Positions 1 through 11,629 of a DNA stretch of 64,000 nucleotides are shown piece after piece. The notes below the pieces were generated by a model that worked only from the letters and a program-made list of their open reading frames with translations, searched no databases and was not told where the DNA came from. A program made the position numbers and the translations under genes. Source of the stretch: Pegoplata infirma (lineage: Eukaryota > Arthropoda > Insecta > Diptera > Anthomyiidae). Position 1 is the stretch's first letter. Each line of letters begins with the position of its first letter. The DNA lies in NCBI GenBank assembly GCA_963921195.1, contig OY992538.1:85001904-85065903 (forward strand), read 5' to 3'.

Positions 1-763
1 AAAAAATGATGAATGTAGGATTTGTTGGAAATTTGATTATCTTTAGTTTGGTTTTTATTGCGAGAAGATCAGATAAACAGAACTTAAGATATAAGAAAAA
101 TAGTCAAAATACCTCCAAAAAACGCTAAAAAATTCATTAAACAAAAAGTTATTCGCGAAATGTTCTTTTGATGAAATTTTTGAGTTTAGCGATCAAAAAT
201 ACATATAAAAAAATTATTCGCGGTTAGTGCGCAGAAATTGTTTTTCATTTGTAAACGAGAGTTATTAACAAAAATCAATAAGGCGTTTCATGAAACCGCG
301 TTTACAATTAAACCGCTTACCATCCCAATTTGGGATTTGCATATGTTGTTAAGTATATTTAGGGCTATATGTGCAAAAAAATATAGGAAAATTAAAGATA
401 CGCATTTTGAGATATTTGCAAATTAAGGAAATTTTTTTAATTTCAATATCCTTTTTGCAAAGCATCCTATCCTTTTTCAAAATTCTATTTTAAGACCAGG
501 ACATAACCATTATTTTGCGCTTTATTTCGTGACAATCGGATGATGCGTTCCAAAGATACGATCATTTAAACATTATGTATTTTTCATAAAATTGTTGCAA
601 AATACCAACTTTGAACAGCGATAAAACGCGAACCATTCACAATTTCGACTAAATAACAAAAACCGAAATTCAATAAAAATCAGAAGAATGGATATATTAA
701 TTTTTGGATAAATTGAACCACCATCGGCTGATTGCCTATGCTATTTAAAATGGAACCAGTCAT
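1..763. other. AT-rich unannotated stretch
   Basis: No open frame, RNA gene or element end is recognisable. The 62-codon frame at 238-426 has no family features and lies in A/T-rich sequence typical of the repeats around it. Confidence 0.5.
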
Positions 764-1031
764 GTATCTAATTATAAATAATGCATTATTTCAAGTTGTT
801 AAATAATACATAATGTGACCAAATATAATTCATCCATGATTTAAACTTTAGAAATAATAAATATGAAATACATTTTTTCCAATAATCATAATCATCGTTA
901 CGTAACAAATTATTAGTAAACCATTATTTTCTCTTTAAAATAATACGTTGTGGAACAAATGTTTGGTAAGGCATCCTAAAATAATGCCACAATAAGGTAT
1001 ATACATTACCTGGTAATATGTTATATAATCA
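764..1031 (+). mobile_element. Right-hand fragment of a CCCAGC-ended element
   Basis: This segment matches the right half of the complete CCCAGCAAAAC-ended elements near 44.8-45.1 kb and 55.2-55.4 kb. Shared landmarks are TAATGCATTATTTCAA, AATACGTTGTGGAACAAATG and the ending TTACCTGGTAAT..TATATAATCACYA. The last ~15 bases, including the terminal TTTTGCTGGG, are missing. They are replaced at 1032-1036 by the start of the next foldback, so this copy is truncated on both sides. Confidence 0.75.
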
Positions 1032-1035
1032 CCAG

Positions 1036-1632
1036 CCAAGTAAAAAAGTTTTTATATAGTCATATAGAATTCTATAAACATCATATATGATAATATAGAA
1101 TTTGATGCGAAAAATGAGTCGATAAAACTATAAAAAATTTGATCAATGTTTCTTATATTTTGATAAATTTTTTATATAATTTTATGCGAAATTTGGACCC
1201 CTATTTTTATATAATAATAGCAAAATTATATAATCAGATGTAATTATATAAAAATATAAAAAATTGTATAAAACTGTATAAAACTATATAAAGTTACATA
1301 AAATTATATATAATTAAAACAAAATTGTATGATTTATATAAAACTTGATAAAATTTTATATAACTTTATAAAATTATATATTGTTTTATATAATTTGATA
1401 TAGTTGTATATAATTATATCTGATTATATAAATTTGCTGTTGTTATATAAAAATAGGGATCCAAATTTCGCATAAAATTATATAAAAAATTTATCAAAAC
1501 ATAATTAACATTGATAAAATTTTTTATAGTTTTATCGACTCATTTTTCGCATCAAATTCTATATAATTCTATTTAATCATATATGATGTTTATAAAATTA
1601 TATACAACTATATAGGAACTTTTTTAATCGGG
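1036..1632. mobile_element. A/T-rich foldback element, CCMRRTAAAAAAG termini
   Basis: The two halves are inverted copies. On the left are GATGCGAAAAATGAGTCGAT and ATGCGAAATTTGGACCCCTA; on the right are their complements around 1540-1560 and 1455-1475. The left end reads CCAAGTAAAAAAGTT and the complement of the right end reads CCCGATTAAAAAAGTT. The centre is runs of TATATAA. No coding capacity is visible. The ends resemble those of the CCCGAGTAAAAAA elements immediately downstream, so they are probably one family. Confidence 0.7.
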
Positions 1633-1634
1633 TA

Positions 1635-1807
1635 CCCGAGTAAAAAAGATCATATATAATTATATATAGTTTTATATATACATATATGATTTTAAAATCT
1701 ATATGTATTTTTTGTTGCATCATATGTGATTTTATATATTTGCACTTCTAATTTTTTTTATATAAAATTATATAACAGAAAATATTGACTTTTACATAAT
1801 AACATAT
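1635..1807. mobile_element. Truncated CCCGAG-ended element
   Basis: It begins CCCGAGTAAAAAAG directly after the dinucleotide TA that follows the previous element. It shares only this end with the copies at 1808 and 3683. No right end is seen. It may resume after 4507 across the two inserted copies, but no matching ACTCGGG terminus follows, so it is treated as a broken fragment. Confidence 0.45.
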
Positions 1808-3680
1808 CCCGAGTAAAAAAAGTAATATGACGCAATATTTAATTTTATATGAACAGATATGCTTTTATGTAAATCCATATTAATTTTGATCCGAAAATTG
1901 GCGGATCGAATATTATACGATTATATCAAATTCTATTATTTTTGATAAAATAATATCAAATTTGATTAAGTTTGATCTCAAAAATGGGTCTATCTAATTG
2001 TATTAAATCATATCTTATCTGTTAAAATTAGATAAATTTTTATATAATTAGAATAAATCTGGTAAATTTTTTTTGGAATTTTAAACGTGAAATTAGAAAT
2101 TATTTTATCAGATTGGATACATTTTTCAAATCGTTTTTACGGGATTTGAAAATTCCAAAAAATGTTTGTGTCTTGGAAAATTTAAAAACATTTTTTCGGA
2201 ACTTAACAATTTTTCAAAAACATAAAATTTCTCCTAAAAACATTTTCAATGATTTTTTTACTCCAAAAAAATTGCCAAAAAAAATTTTGTGTCCGGGACT
2301 TTGGAAAATTTTTATAAAATTTTTTACGACTTGAAATTTTTTTTTAATTGTCCGGGACTTAGAAAATTTTTTTCGGGATATAATTATAAATTAAATCATA
2401 TATCTTTTTATCTGTCATACCCAAAAATTCCCGACCTTCTATGTCATATCTAATTTCATATAGATCGGTATATTAATAGATATGAATATGTATGTTATCA
2501 TATCAAAAAATAAGGAAAAATACAATGCTATATACAGGGTGATTCAGTCACGACCCGCCGAATTTTACCAGCGTATTCCTTGGCTCATTTCATGAAAATA
2601 TGTCCATTACGACCATCCCACGAAAATGCATGTGTGCGAAATGGCAGCGGTTTGAAAATTTTCGGATTAGTGGTTAGAGGGTAGTGGGGTAAAATTGATA
2701 ACTTCTGAACCTGTGGTCCGATTTTTTTGTTTTTGGGCTTGTTGGAAAGTTCATTAGGAGACCTTTCAGATTCAATAACAAAAAAATTAAAATAAAGTGA
2801 AATCGTTGAGATAGAGAGCTTTTAAAAATAAAATTTTGAAAAAAAGACATACAAATTTGCACATAACCTCAATTTATTCAGCCAGATGGCAGGTAACTTA
2901 TATTTTTTTTTCTCTCCTAAAAGATAGCCCTACGTCTTAACTTTCCAAATTGCCCTAAAAGAAGCCTAGAGGTCTTACCGTTCCAAAGTTATAACCATTT
3001 GCCTTCCAGAAATTTTAAAAAAATAATATCTTAAACTTGTTAATTTACAAAAACAAATAAATGTGTGCTGTTATTTCGCCTCCAAACCCAAAAAAAAATT
3101 TTTGCATTTCAGTCAAATGGTCATAACTTTAGAACAGAAACCCCTCTGGGCTTCTTGTAGGGCATTTTGGAAAGGTAAGACGTAGGGCTATCTTTTAAGT
3201 TAGAAAAAAATATAAGTTACCTGCCATCTGGCTGAATAAATTGAGGTTATGTGCAAATTTGTATGTCTTTTTTTTCAAATTTTATTTTTCAAAGCTCTGT
3301 GTCTCGACGACATCACTTTATTTTAATTTTTTTGTTATTGAATCTGAAAGGTCTCCTAATGAACTTTCCAACAAGCCCAAAAACAAAAAAATCAGACCAC
3401 AGGTTCAGAAGTTATCAATTTTACCCTACTACCCTCTAACCACTAATCCGAAAATTTTCAAACCGCTGCCATTTCGCACACATGCATTTTCGGGGGATGG
3501 TCGTAATGGACATATTTTCATGAAATGAGCCAAGGAATACGCTGGTAAAATTCGGCGGGTCGTGACTGAATCACCCTGTATAAACTTATATGTCCATATC
3601 AAAGTTCATGCATAACCATATATAAGTTTAAATAATTATATATTAGCATATATGATTATATCATATCTTTTTTACTCGGG
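1808..3680. mobile_element. CCCGAG-ended element, copy 1 (interrupted)
   Basis: The ends are CCCGAGTAAAAAA and TTTTTTACTCGGG. With the nested element at 2535-3578 plus one TA removed, it is about 827 bp and aligns along its length with copy 2 at 3683-4506 (824 bp). Shared landmarks are GACGCAATAT, GATCCGAAAATTGG and GTCCGGGACTT. It is flanked by AT on both sides, consistent with a 2 bp target duplication. No protein is encoded; the 73-codon frame at 2113-2334 is incidental, because copy 2 does not preserve it. Confidence 0.8.
2535..3578. mobile_element. Nested foldback element with CAGGGTG ends, TA duplication
   Basis: The arms are near-perfect inverted repeats (about 2535-3010 and 3105-3578). 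They begin CAGGGTGATTCAGTCACGAC and end with its complement. The flanks are TA on both sides. The paired copy at 3683-4506 is an empty site: its GCTATATATAAACTT equals the flanks here with one TA removed. A 2 bp TA duplication is typical of Tc1/mariner-type transposition, so a non-autonomous Tc1/mariner-like element is the best inference. The same 62-codon frame appears in both arms only because the arms are inverted copies. Confidence 0.85.
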
Positions 3681-3682
3681 AT

Positions 3683-4506
3683 CCCGAGTAAAAAAAAGTT
3701 ATATGACGCAATATCTATTTATATATGAACAGATATGCTTTTATGTAAATCCATATTAATTTTGATCCGAAAATTGGTGGATCGAATATTATACGATTAT
3801 ATCAAATTCTATTATTTTTGATAAAATAATATCAAATTTGATTAAGTTTGATCCCAAAAATGGGTCTATCTAATTGTATTAAATCATATCTTATCTGTTA
3901 GATAAATTTTTATATAATTGGATGAAATCTGGTAAAATTTTTTGGAATTTTAAACGTGAAATTAGAAATTATTTTATCAGATTGGATACATTATCAATTA
4001 GAAGAGTTTTTATTGCATTCTTCGGAATTTTTTCGGGACTTAGCAAATTTAAATTTTCGGAACTCAAAAACTTTTCAAAAAAATTAAATTTCTCATAAAA
4101 ACATTTTTAATGATTTTTTTACTCCAAAAAAAATTGCCAAAAAAATTTTGTGTCCGGGACATTGGAAAATTTTCATAAAATTTTTTAGAACTTGAATTTT
4201 TTTTTTTTAATTGTCCGGGACTTAGAAAATTTTTAAAATTTTTTTCGGGATATAATTATAAATAAAATAATATATCTTTTTATCTGCCATATCAAAAAAT
4301 TCCCGACCTTATATGTCATATAAAATTTCATATAGATCAGTATATAAATAGATATGAATATGTATGCTATCATATTAAAAAACAAGGAAAAATAGAATGC
4401 TATATATAAACTTGTATGTCCATATCAAAGTTCATGCATAACCATATATAAATATAAATAACTATATAATAGCATATATGATTATATCAGATCTTTTTTA
4501 CTCGGG
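3683..4506. mobile_element. CCCGAG-ended element, copy 2 (uninterrupted)
   Basis: This 824 bp element runs from CCCGAGTAAAAAA to TTTTTTACTCGGG. It lies two bases (AT) after copy 1, in the same orientation, and is followed by AT. It lacks the 1,044 bp insertion of copy 1 and so defines that insertion's boundaries. No coding region is visible. Confidence 0.8.
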
Positions 4507-5066
4507 ATGTTTTAAAGTTCGTTTATATTATCACATATGAACTTAAAAATTCTGTCTTCTTTTTTATATAATTTGATAAAACAAAATATTTGAAGTAATT
4601 TTATATAAAACTTTATGCAAGGGTTTTTTAAATTATATGTTATTTTATATGAGTAAATTAAAAAAAAAAATCTAAGTCCTTTACATATAATTTAATATAA
4701 CTTTTGAAAATTTTTCTAAGTCAAAAAAAAAAATAAAAATTTTCTAAGTCCCAAAATTCTAGGACTGATTCAAAATTGAAAAAAATACATATAATTGGAT
4801 ATAATTTTTAAAAAATTTTCTAAGTCCATATTTTTTTTTGAAAATTTTCAAAGTCCTAAAAATATTTTTGAAAATTTTGAAGTCCTGGAAACAAATTTTT
4901 TTTTTGTAAATTTTTTTCATTTTGTGGGAAAACATTTTTTTCTTATAGTATATAAATACATTTAATTATATATACACTCTTATAAATTTTTGTTGAAATT
5001 TACCCTACAATAAGGTGGGTAAAAATACTCTATGTATTTAAATTTCAACATTAATAAACATTTTGT
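4507..5066. repeat. AT-rich stretch with a TTTTCTAAGTCC motif
   Basis: At about 4660-4930 a short motif recurs roughly every 35-50 bases, of the form AAATTTTCTAAGTCC or AAATTTTGAAGTCC. A related motif, GTCCGGGACTTAGAAAATTT, occurs inside the preceding elements. No gene or complete element was recognised. Confidence 0.45.
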
Positions 5067-5074
5067 GTGTACAC

Positions 5075-6392
5075 TAAAGGTGTCCTAACGACTAAGGTAA
5101 TTTTTCAAAATCACTTTTTAATACGTGGTAGGGTCCTAAACTGTAGTTTTGTATCTAAAAATGAGTGAGCCAAAATTTGGAGACAATCGGATAAAAATAA
5201 CTCGTGCCGAAAATGGATTGAAGTTTTGGGACACCCTTATCTGATGAAAAAACACGTTTTTTCTAGTTTTTTGAAAAATATTGGTATATGCTATTTTTTG
5301 TTAATTTTTTTGTTAAGTAATATGAAAATGGTAATAAATTACCTTTCCAAAAAGCTTAAAGAAAATCAAATCGGATGAAAAATAAGCATTTCACGCATAC
5401 ATGCCCCAGACCATTGCATGGTTTTTAAAGCCAAAATTTGAAAATTTCCAAAATTTTTAGGCGAAAAAATAAAAAAAATTAAATTTTACTTTATAATTAT
5501 ATTAAATACATGTTATAGATAAAAACTAACAGATATGGTAGTCTAACTTTTTTTTTTCATTTGGCGTGGGTAGTGATATAATTTCCGAGGATTCCAAAGA
5601 AAATGAGTTTTTCTAAAATAGTTTAGCAAATATGGGAAACAATTTTCTGTATTGTATTATACGAAGTGAAATACATAAATTCTGTAAATTTTTTGAGAAT
5701 TGGGGCATCTTTAACCCCTTTTCGTCGAGGTGAAATGACAAATTTGAGACGTTATACATTTCTATAATACAAAATATCTGCATATATCCGATTTCTCAAA
5801 AGTTACAGAATTTACGTTTTACACTTCGATCCGCACAATAGAGCACAAATTTTCAAAAATTTGCTTAATTATTGAAGAAAACCGCATTTTATTTGGAATC
5901 CGCGGAAATTTTATCACTACCCGCGCCAAATAAAAAAAAAGCTTGACTACCATATCTGCTATTTTTAATCTTAAACATGTTTTCAATTTGATCATAAAGT
6001 AAAATTAAATTTTTACTATTATTTTACCTAAAAATTTTGAAATTCTGGCTCTAAAAACCATACAATGGTCTGGGGCATGTATGCGTAAAATGCTTATTTT
6101 TCATCCGATTTTAATTTTATTAGTCGTTTTGGAAAGGTAATTTAATACCATTTTCATATTATTTCACAAAAAATTTAACAAAAAATATCAAATACCAATG
6201 TTTTTCCAAAAACTAGAAAAAACGAGTTTTTCGTTCTTATAAGAATGTCCCAAAACTTCAATCCATTTTCGGCACGAGTTATTTTTAGCCGATTGTCCCC
6301 AAATTTTGGTTCACTCATTTTTAGATACTAAAGAACAATATAGGACCCTACCAGGTATAAAAAGGTGATTTTCGTTTTTAAGGACACCTCTA
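5075..6392. mobile_element. hAT-like foldback MITE (8 bp duplication GTGTACAC)
   Basis: The ends are TAAAGGTGTCC and GGACACCTCTA, and the arms are about 600 bp inverted copies of each other. Landmarks such as CCATTTTCGGCACGAGTTAT and ATGCCCCAGACCAT occur in both arms. GTGTACAC at 5067-5074 is repeated exactly at 6393-6400. The 8 bp duplication and a TARAG start fit the hAT superfamily. No transposase frame is present, so it would have to be mobilised in trans. A longer relative lies at 13029-15770. Confidence 0.85.
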
Positions 6393-6400
6393 GTGTACAC

Positions 6401-7149
6401 CTTCAGGTTAATTTTATAAAAAAAATTCTCTAGCTAGTGTGTAATTTTAAAATAGTGTGTAATTTTAAAATATTTGTGTGTAATTTTAAAATATTTGTGC
6501 CTAAAAATGCATCTTAAATGTTCAAAATTACATATTAAATGTGTTTTATTACATTTAAAGTGTTTTTTATTAAACAACATGCATTTTTTTATTCCTATAA
6601 TAAATTAAGCCAAAAACTCCATTTAATTATTATTTTTATAGTTTTTATTTACACTATTAGTTATATATAAATTGCATAAATAATAATTTTAAATGAACGT
6701 ATTTTTTTAATGAATTGCATATTATTAAAAAATAAAAAAGAAAAATAATAACAACAATGACATTTTTAGCTAATGTATAGATTTTTTAAATACATTTTTT
6801 TTACTGTTTCGGGATAGAATATGAAAACTTAATTAAATCTTAATAAAAATCTCCTAGTCTGTGATCTGTAGTGCCCTCTTTTTTTAATTCCTTGCTTTCT
6901 TGTAAAAATATAATTTTTTTCTCAGTCCTCTGTGTCTGAAAATATAAAAAAAGGTGTAAAATTTAAATATTTTAACAAGTACATTAAAATCTGCAATTAT
7001 TTTTATAAATATAATACTTACAACCAATCGCAAAAACAGGGAATTTTTTGGGATCCGAATTCTGATTTCATCAGTTGTTGTACTACCAACTGCAAGTATA
7101 TAGAAATGTACAAAAAAGAGTTAAAAGTATTTTCTTCTATAAACTAATG
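6401..7149. other. AT-rich stretch, no feature recognised
   Basis: It opens with three short direct repeats, TGTGTAATTTTAAAATA, at about 6439-6495. A 71-codon frame at 6932-7147 with no ATG start and no recognisable domain is not supported as a gene. Confidence 0.4.
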
Positions 7150-7575
7150 AACTTTTTTTATACAAAAAATTCTCAAGAAAACTTTTTTTTTTCTTAGAAT
7201 CTAAGACATTTTTCATTAGAAAAATTTTCTGAATCTGGGACATTTTTTATAAAAAAATTCTCAGAATCTGAGACATTTTTTCTATAGAAAAATTATTTTT
7301 TTAGATAGCAAAATTCTCAGAATCTGAGACATTTTTCTAAAGAAAAATTCTTAGAATTTTTTTCTATAGAAAACTTCTCAGAATCTGAGACAATTTTTCT
7401 ATGGAAATAATCAACTCTCAGAATCTGAGATTTTTTATAGAAAAATTCTCAGAATCTGAGATATTTTTTCTATAGTAAATTCTTAGAATCTGAGACATTT
7501 TTTTTAAGAAAAATTCTCAGTATTTGAGACACATTTTCTATAGAAAAATTCTCAGAATCTGAGATTTTTCTTGTA
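7150..7575. repeat. Diverged double-dyad minisatellite
   Basis: Tandem, imperfect units combine TCTCAGAATCTGAGA with TTTTTCTATAGAAAAA-like dyads at roughly 35 bp spacing. This is the same unit that forms the long array at 57.7-60.7 kb, but here it is much more diverged and of uneven length. Confidence 0.8.
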
Positions 7576-7595
7576 CCATGGTGGTACCATGTTGG

Positions 7596-8018
7596 TAAGA
7601 GTGTCCCTTGAGATGGTACCCGCTTATTTTTTTCCATTTGACTTAAAAATAACTCAGGAAAAATTGTATGCCCCTACGACCACGCCTTCCCTACGCGACG
7701 GGGCCTTAAAGAGTGGGGCCTAAAAAATGATTTTTCCATACAAACCACACAAATTTTTTTTTGATTTTTAATTTTTTTGTTATTAATTATTATATTACTT
7801 TGTTAGTTTATTCACGAGAAAAAATTTGGTTTTGGTGGGTAAGGTTTTCAGCTCTAAAAAATGTTTCGAAAATAAAAATTTAGAGCTGTTGGGGTCCTAC
7901 GGTATTTATATTTTATATTTTTTATGAATATATGTATATCATTAAAAGCAACATAACAACTAAAACCGTTGCTTGTCAAAACTAAAAAAAAATATTTTTT
8001 AACATTTTTTTCCGTAGG
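7596..8018 (+). mobile_element. Solo arm of the AAGAGTGTCCC hAT-like family
   Basis: It starts TAAGAGTGTCCCTTG and shares GGTACCCGCT, CCTACGACCAC, CATTAAAAGCAACATA and the CCGTAGGAC ending with the complete 559 bp element at 12280-12838. The second arm and second end are absent, so it is truncated. It keeps internal sequence (the GGGTAAGGTTTTCAGCTC region) that matches the opposite arm of the complete copy. Confidence 0.65.
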
Positions 8019-8112
8019 ACTAAAATATTAATACATATTCGACTCTATCCGCAATGGGAATTAGAAAGACGAAGAATTGTTGATAGAGTCGAATATTTAT
8101 TAATATTTTAGT
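8019..8112. repeat. Small near-perfect hairpin
   Basis: Arms 8019-8049 and 8082-8112 are complementary at 30 of 31 positions (ACTAAAATATTAATA.. on the left). They are separated by a 32-base loop of more mixed composition (CGCAATGGGAATTAG..). It could be a deletion remnant of a foldback or a transcribed hairpin; nothing in the sequence decides. Confidence 0.7.
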
Positions 8113-9000
8113 TTGTGCGCAAACGATTTGTCATTAGACTCGTTTGCTACTTTGCAGAAAATCGTTTTTATTTTTGCTTAATAATCTTGACTATGGAATC
8201 TGACAAATTCCAAAACACGTGTCGATTAAGTCTTGAAAAAATGAACAAAATGATGAAAATTATGCTATGAGAATATCATGGGTTTAATTAGTAAAGAAAA
8301 TAATGACCTCGAGCCAGAATAAACATAATCAAAATATAATATTTTAAAGGTCGAATAAAACAATTTTTATTTTTTAATAAAAATTAATCAGAGTTTGCAA
8401 ATGACTTTATTTACATCCTTTTAAACTGATATGGCAAATTAAAAAAAGAAAAAATTAGGGGAGATCCTCCTCTTTCATTTGACATTACCAATGTCATTGT
8501 AGGACAAGTACAAATATTTCAAAAATATTTTCAAAATGTATCCTTTAAAACTTAGAAGTCCTTCTAAAAGGAAACAGGATCCCGAAATGAAAAACTGTAA
8601 ATGCAGTTTTACACCATTTGAATTCTGGTTTCAGACGCATATCATTAGGTTCATGTTTAATATTGACTAATATTGATTCGTTAAATTCTGAATCTTAGAC
8701 TTTTTCTTTAGAAAAAATGTCTCAGAATCTGAAAATTTTTCTATATGAAAAATTTCTCAGATCTTTTATTTTTCGATGAAAAATATTTTAGAGTTTAAAA
8801 AACTCAGAAACTAAGTAATACTTTTTCTTTAAGAAAAATGGTTTGGAGATAAGTTTTTGGGAATTTTTCTAAAAAAAATTATAAAATTTCGGGTCTTTTT
8901 TTCTATAGAAAAATCAATGATTTTTTATTTTTCTATGAAAAAAGGCTCAGATTTTGAGATAATTTGTCGGTGAATAATCTGTCAGACCCTGATATATTTT
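8113..9000. repeat. AT-rich stretch ending in diverged dyad units
   Basis: 8113-8690 holds no recognised feature. 8690-9000 contains weak copies of the TCTCAGAATCTGA / TTCTATAGAAAAAT dyad motifs, older than those at 7150-7575. Confidence 0.5.
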
Positions 9001-9379
9001 TATACCCTCCCCTCTAGTGATAGAGGGTATATAAAAGTTTGTCATTCCGTTTGTAACACATCGAAATATTGGTCTAGGACCCCATAAAGTATATATATTC
9101 ATGATCCTCGATCGATTTTAAGTCGATCAAGCGATGTCCGTCCGTCCGTCTGTCTGTCTGTCCGTAGAAAACACGCTAACTTTTAAAAGACTTTACAGAG
9201 GCTACTGAAGTTTGGTCATTTACCTGGTCAGGTTGGTATTGCAATCCAGCCAAATCGGTCCAGTGCACTGTGGGCCAGCTTCCCTGAATTTTGGCCATAA
9301 ATAGACCGCTTAACCTATATGTCAAAAAAGTATTGCATATGGGTGTTAAAGGATCGCTGATCACGATTATGGAAAAAAA

Positions 9380-10030
9380 ATTTCAAAATTCAAAATGGCG
9401 GATCCAAAATGGCGGACATGATTTTTTAATTATTTGTTTATTGTGTTTAGTATAATCATTATCGATGTATTTGGGGTCGTTAATAACGAATATGAGCTCA
9501 GACTTCTAATATTCAAAATGGCGGATCCAATATGGCGACAAATTCAAATTTAAGATTTTTTATATGTTGTCTCTTTTGTCCAAAAACTTCGATTTTAATG
9601 GGTTTTCGGATGCTAAAACTGATTTTGGAATTAAAGATTTGAAATTCAAAATGGCGGATCCAATATGGCGAATATGCTTTTGTAATTCTTAGCTAATTGT
9701 ACTTAAATTAGTAATTTTTGATGTATTTAGGGTCAATAATTACGAATATGGGCTCCGATTTTTTAAATTCAAAATGGCGGATCCAATATGGCGTCAAATA
9801 AAATATTATGTTTTTTCTATGTTGTCTAATTTTGATGGTTTTTGGAATGCAAAATATGATTTTAGAATGAAATATTCAAAATAGCAATATCCAATATGGC
9901 GGACAAGATATTTAAATTATTGATTGATGTTTCAAAATATTACTAGGAAATGATTGCGCAACACGAATACGAACTCAGATTTTTTGAAATCAAAATAGCG
10001 GATCCAAAATTTGGGACATAGCTTTATAAT
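9380..10030. repeat. Minisatellite with AAAATGGCGGATCC motif
   Basis: About six units of 110-130 bp each carry ATTCAAAATGGCGGATCC followed by AATATGGCG. Unit starts are near 9389, 9510, 9645, 9768, 9880 and 9990. The AAAATGGCGG core equals the known YY1/Pho binding consensus; whether it is bound is unknown. The inverted equivalent lies at about 37080-37560. Confidence 0.75.
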
Positions 10031-10291
10031 AAAATGTACAATGCTTGGATTTCTAAGTTTTTATAAATCCCTCTTTTTGCTTTTATCAGAAGATTTTAAT
10101 AAAATATTTCTCTTTTAAATGCGTCAAAAAGTTCATATATTCAGTGGCTTATTTAAGAGAGAACTTTTTTATTTCCAATTAGCTTTGCCATCCTAAATGT
10201 ACAAATAACTTACAATTTCGTAAAAAATATTAAAAATGCTATTGCCAAAATATGCCCGCTTAAATGCGTTACCAGCTTTAATGTTTAGCAC

Positions 10292-10651
10292 TAGATATGG
10301 ACGCTGGTCACGTGAATTACGCGTGATCGAAAGTGAGCGTGATTCAAATTTTTTGTTCGTGAGTGAGAAGTGAGTGAGACAATTTTTTTCGTGAGTGATT
10401 CGTAGTGAGTGAAATTTTTTTGCGTGAGTCAAAATTATTTAATTGTATTGATTCAGTTTTTACAATTTTTTTCGTGTTTTAAATGTTTAGCGTGAGTTAC
10501 GAGTGAGCGTGAGTCACACGTGAGTGGTGTTTTGTTTACTCACGTAAATAGTGAATAAGTGTGAAAAAAAAAACGATTCAGTAAATTATGTTTTTTTTTT
10601 GCGTGAGCGTGAGTCTACGTGAGTCAAAATTCACTCACGTGCCCATCACCA
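10292..10651. mobile_element. Old hAT-like MITE rich in GTGAGTG
   Basis: It starts TAGATATGGACGC and ends in CCCATCACCA, with many GTGAGTG/CACTCAC motifs between. The flanks TTTAGCAC and CTTATCAC agree at 6 of 8 positions, fitting a decayed 8 bp duplication. The same insertion with the same decayed flanks occurs in the second Transib-like copy (32710-33231), so it predates both. A younger relative with a perfect duplication is at 34831-35879. Confidence 0.6.
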
Positions 10652-11629
10652 CTTATCACGCCAATGTTGTCAAAGTGGGACATTTTTTATTAGAAATCAA
10701 TAGAAACAAAAATATCCAAAAAAAATTTTGAAGGTCCATTTTAGGGCATTTCTAAACGTCATGTTTTGGTTTATTGCCTCTAGATCAAAAGTTTATGAAC
10801 GGTCGCACAGGGTCGCAAAAAATGTGAATAGAATACATTGTCAGAGACATATCGTAATTCGAGGTTTGTCAATATCGTTTGGACTTTTTTGGACTTTGGT
10901 GTTGAAAAAAGGCGGATTTCAACAAAACTATGAATTTCCATTATTTTTTTTTTTAAAAATAAGTTTATACCATACTTTTTGGCAGTTTATCTCATGTGTT
11001 GGACAAACACGTATGTCTTTAGGAGAAATTCGCCAAAAATTTGAAAAAATATTGTGTTGAAGTACAAAAAAAAATTATTTGTTTCATAAATAAAAAATAT
11101 AAAAAAATTCTCAAACTTTGACTTTAACCTCATGCAAAAAAAAAACTTTGAGCTATAATAAAAAGATATTAAAGGCGAACAAAATTCAAGATGTCGACAT
11201 TCCGAAAAAATATTTTTAAATATGTGTTGCCTTACAGACCTTATTGGCCAAAAAATGGAAATCCTGGCCCACAGTGCAGTGGTTCAAAAGTTATGAGCAG
11301 AAGAGTAAATTTCGGCAAGGGTGTTTCGCGAATTTACGAGATAAAAAACACTTTAACTTTTGAAAGACAATAACGAGACGGCTGAAGTTTGACAGGTATC
11401 TTTGTCGTTCCCCAGGTCTGCTTGCTATTGAAGTTCAGCTCAATCGGTTTAGTGGTTCAAAAGTTATAAGCAAAACCCTAAATTTCAGATTGATTTCATC
11501 TTAAATGCCACGTGTTAAACAAGTTTTAAAAGCATTTGGGGCAACTTAACAATGCTTTTCAAACTTTTTTAGTTTTAAAGCAATGCTTTTTTAACTTGTT
11601 TAGTTTTAAAAGCATTGGTAACTTAAATA

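Larger units (their letters stand above)
9266..11276 (+). mobile_element. Transib-like non-autonomous element, orientation 1
   Basis: The ends are CACTGTGGGCCAG and CTGGCCCACAGTG, a 13 bp perfect inverted repeat continuing imperfectly through a shared TTGGCCA. It is flanked by CAGTG at 9261-9265 and 11277-11281. The insertion-free repeat at 55551-56560 reads CCAGTGGTTCAAAAG across this point, confirming a 5 bp duplication. A 5 bp duplication with CAC-starting ends fits Transib, the family ancestral to RAG recombinase. No transposase is present. CMC-type elements also start CAC but usually make 2-4 bp duplications. Confidence 0.7.

Noticed and set aside
2674..3439. The same 62-codon protein frame found on opposite strands (2674-2862 and 3251-3439)
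   Set aside because: The frames lie in the two inverted arms of one foldback, so identity follows from the inverted repeat, not from coding selection.
9176..9364. 62-codon minus frame repeated at 37583-37777
   Set aside because: It spans the junction of the dispersed repeat and the Transib-like end, so it cannot be a gene of either.
10728..11060. 110-codon plus frame
   Set aside because: It lies inside the non-autonomous Transib-like element. The inverted copy near 32400-32640 does not keep the frame, and no transposase motif is seen.
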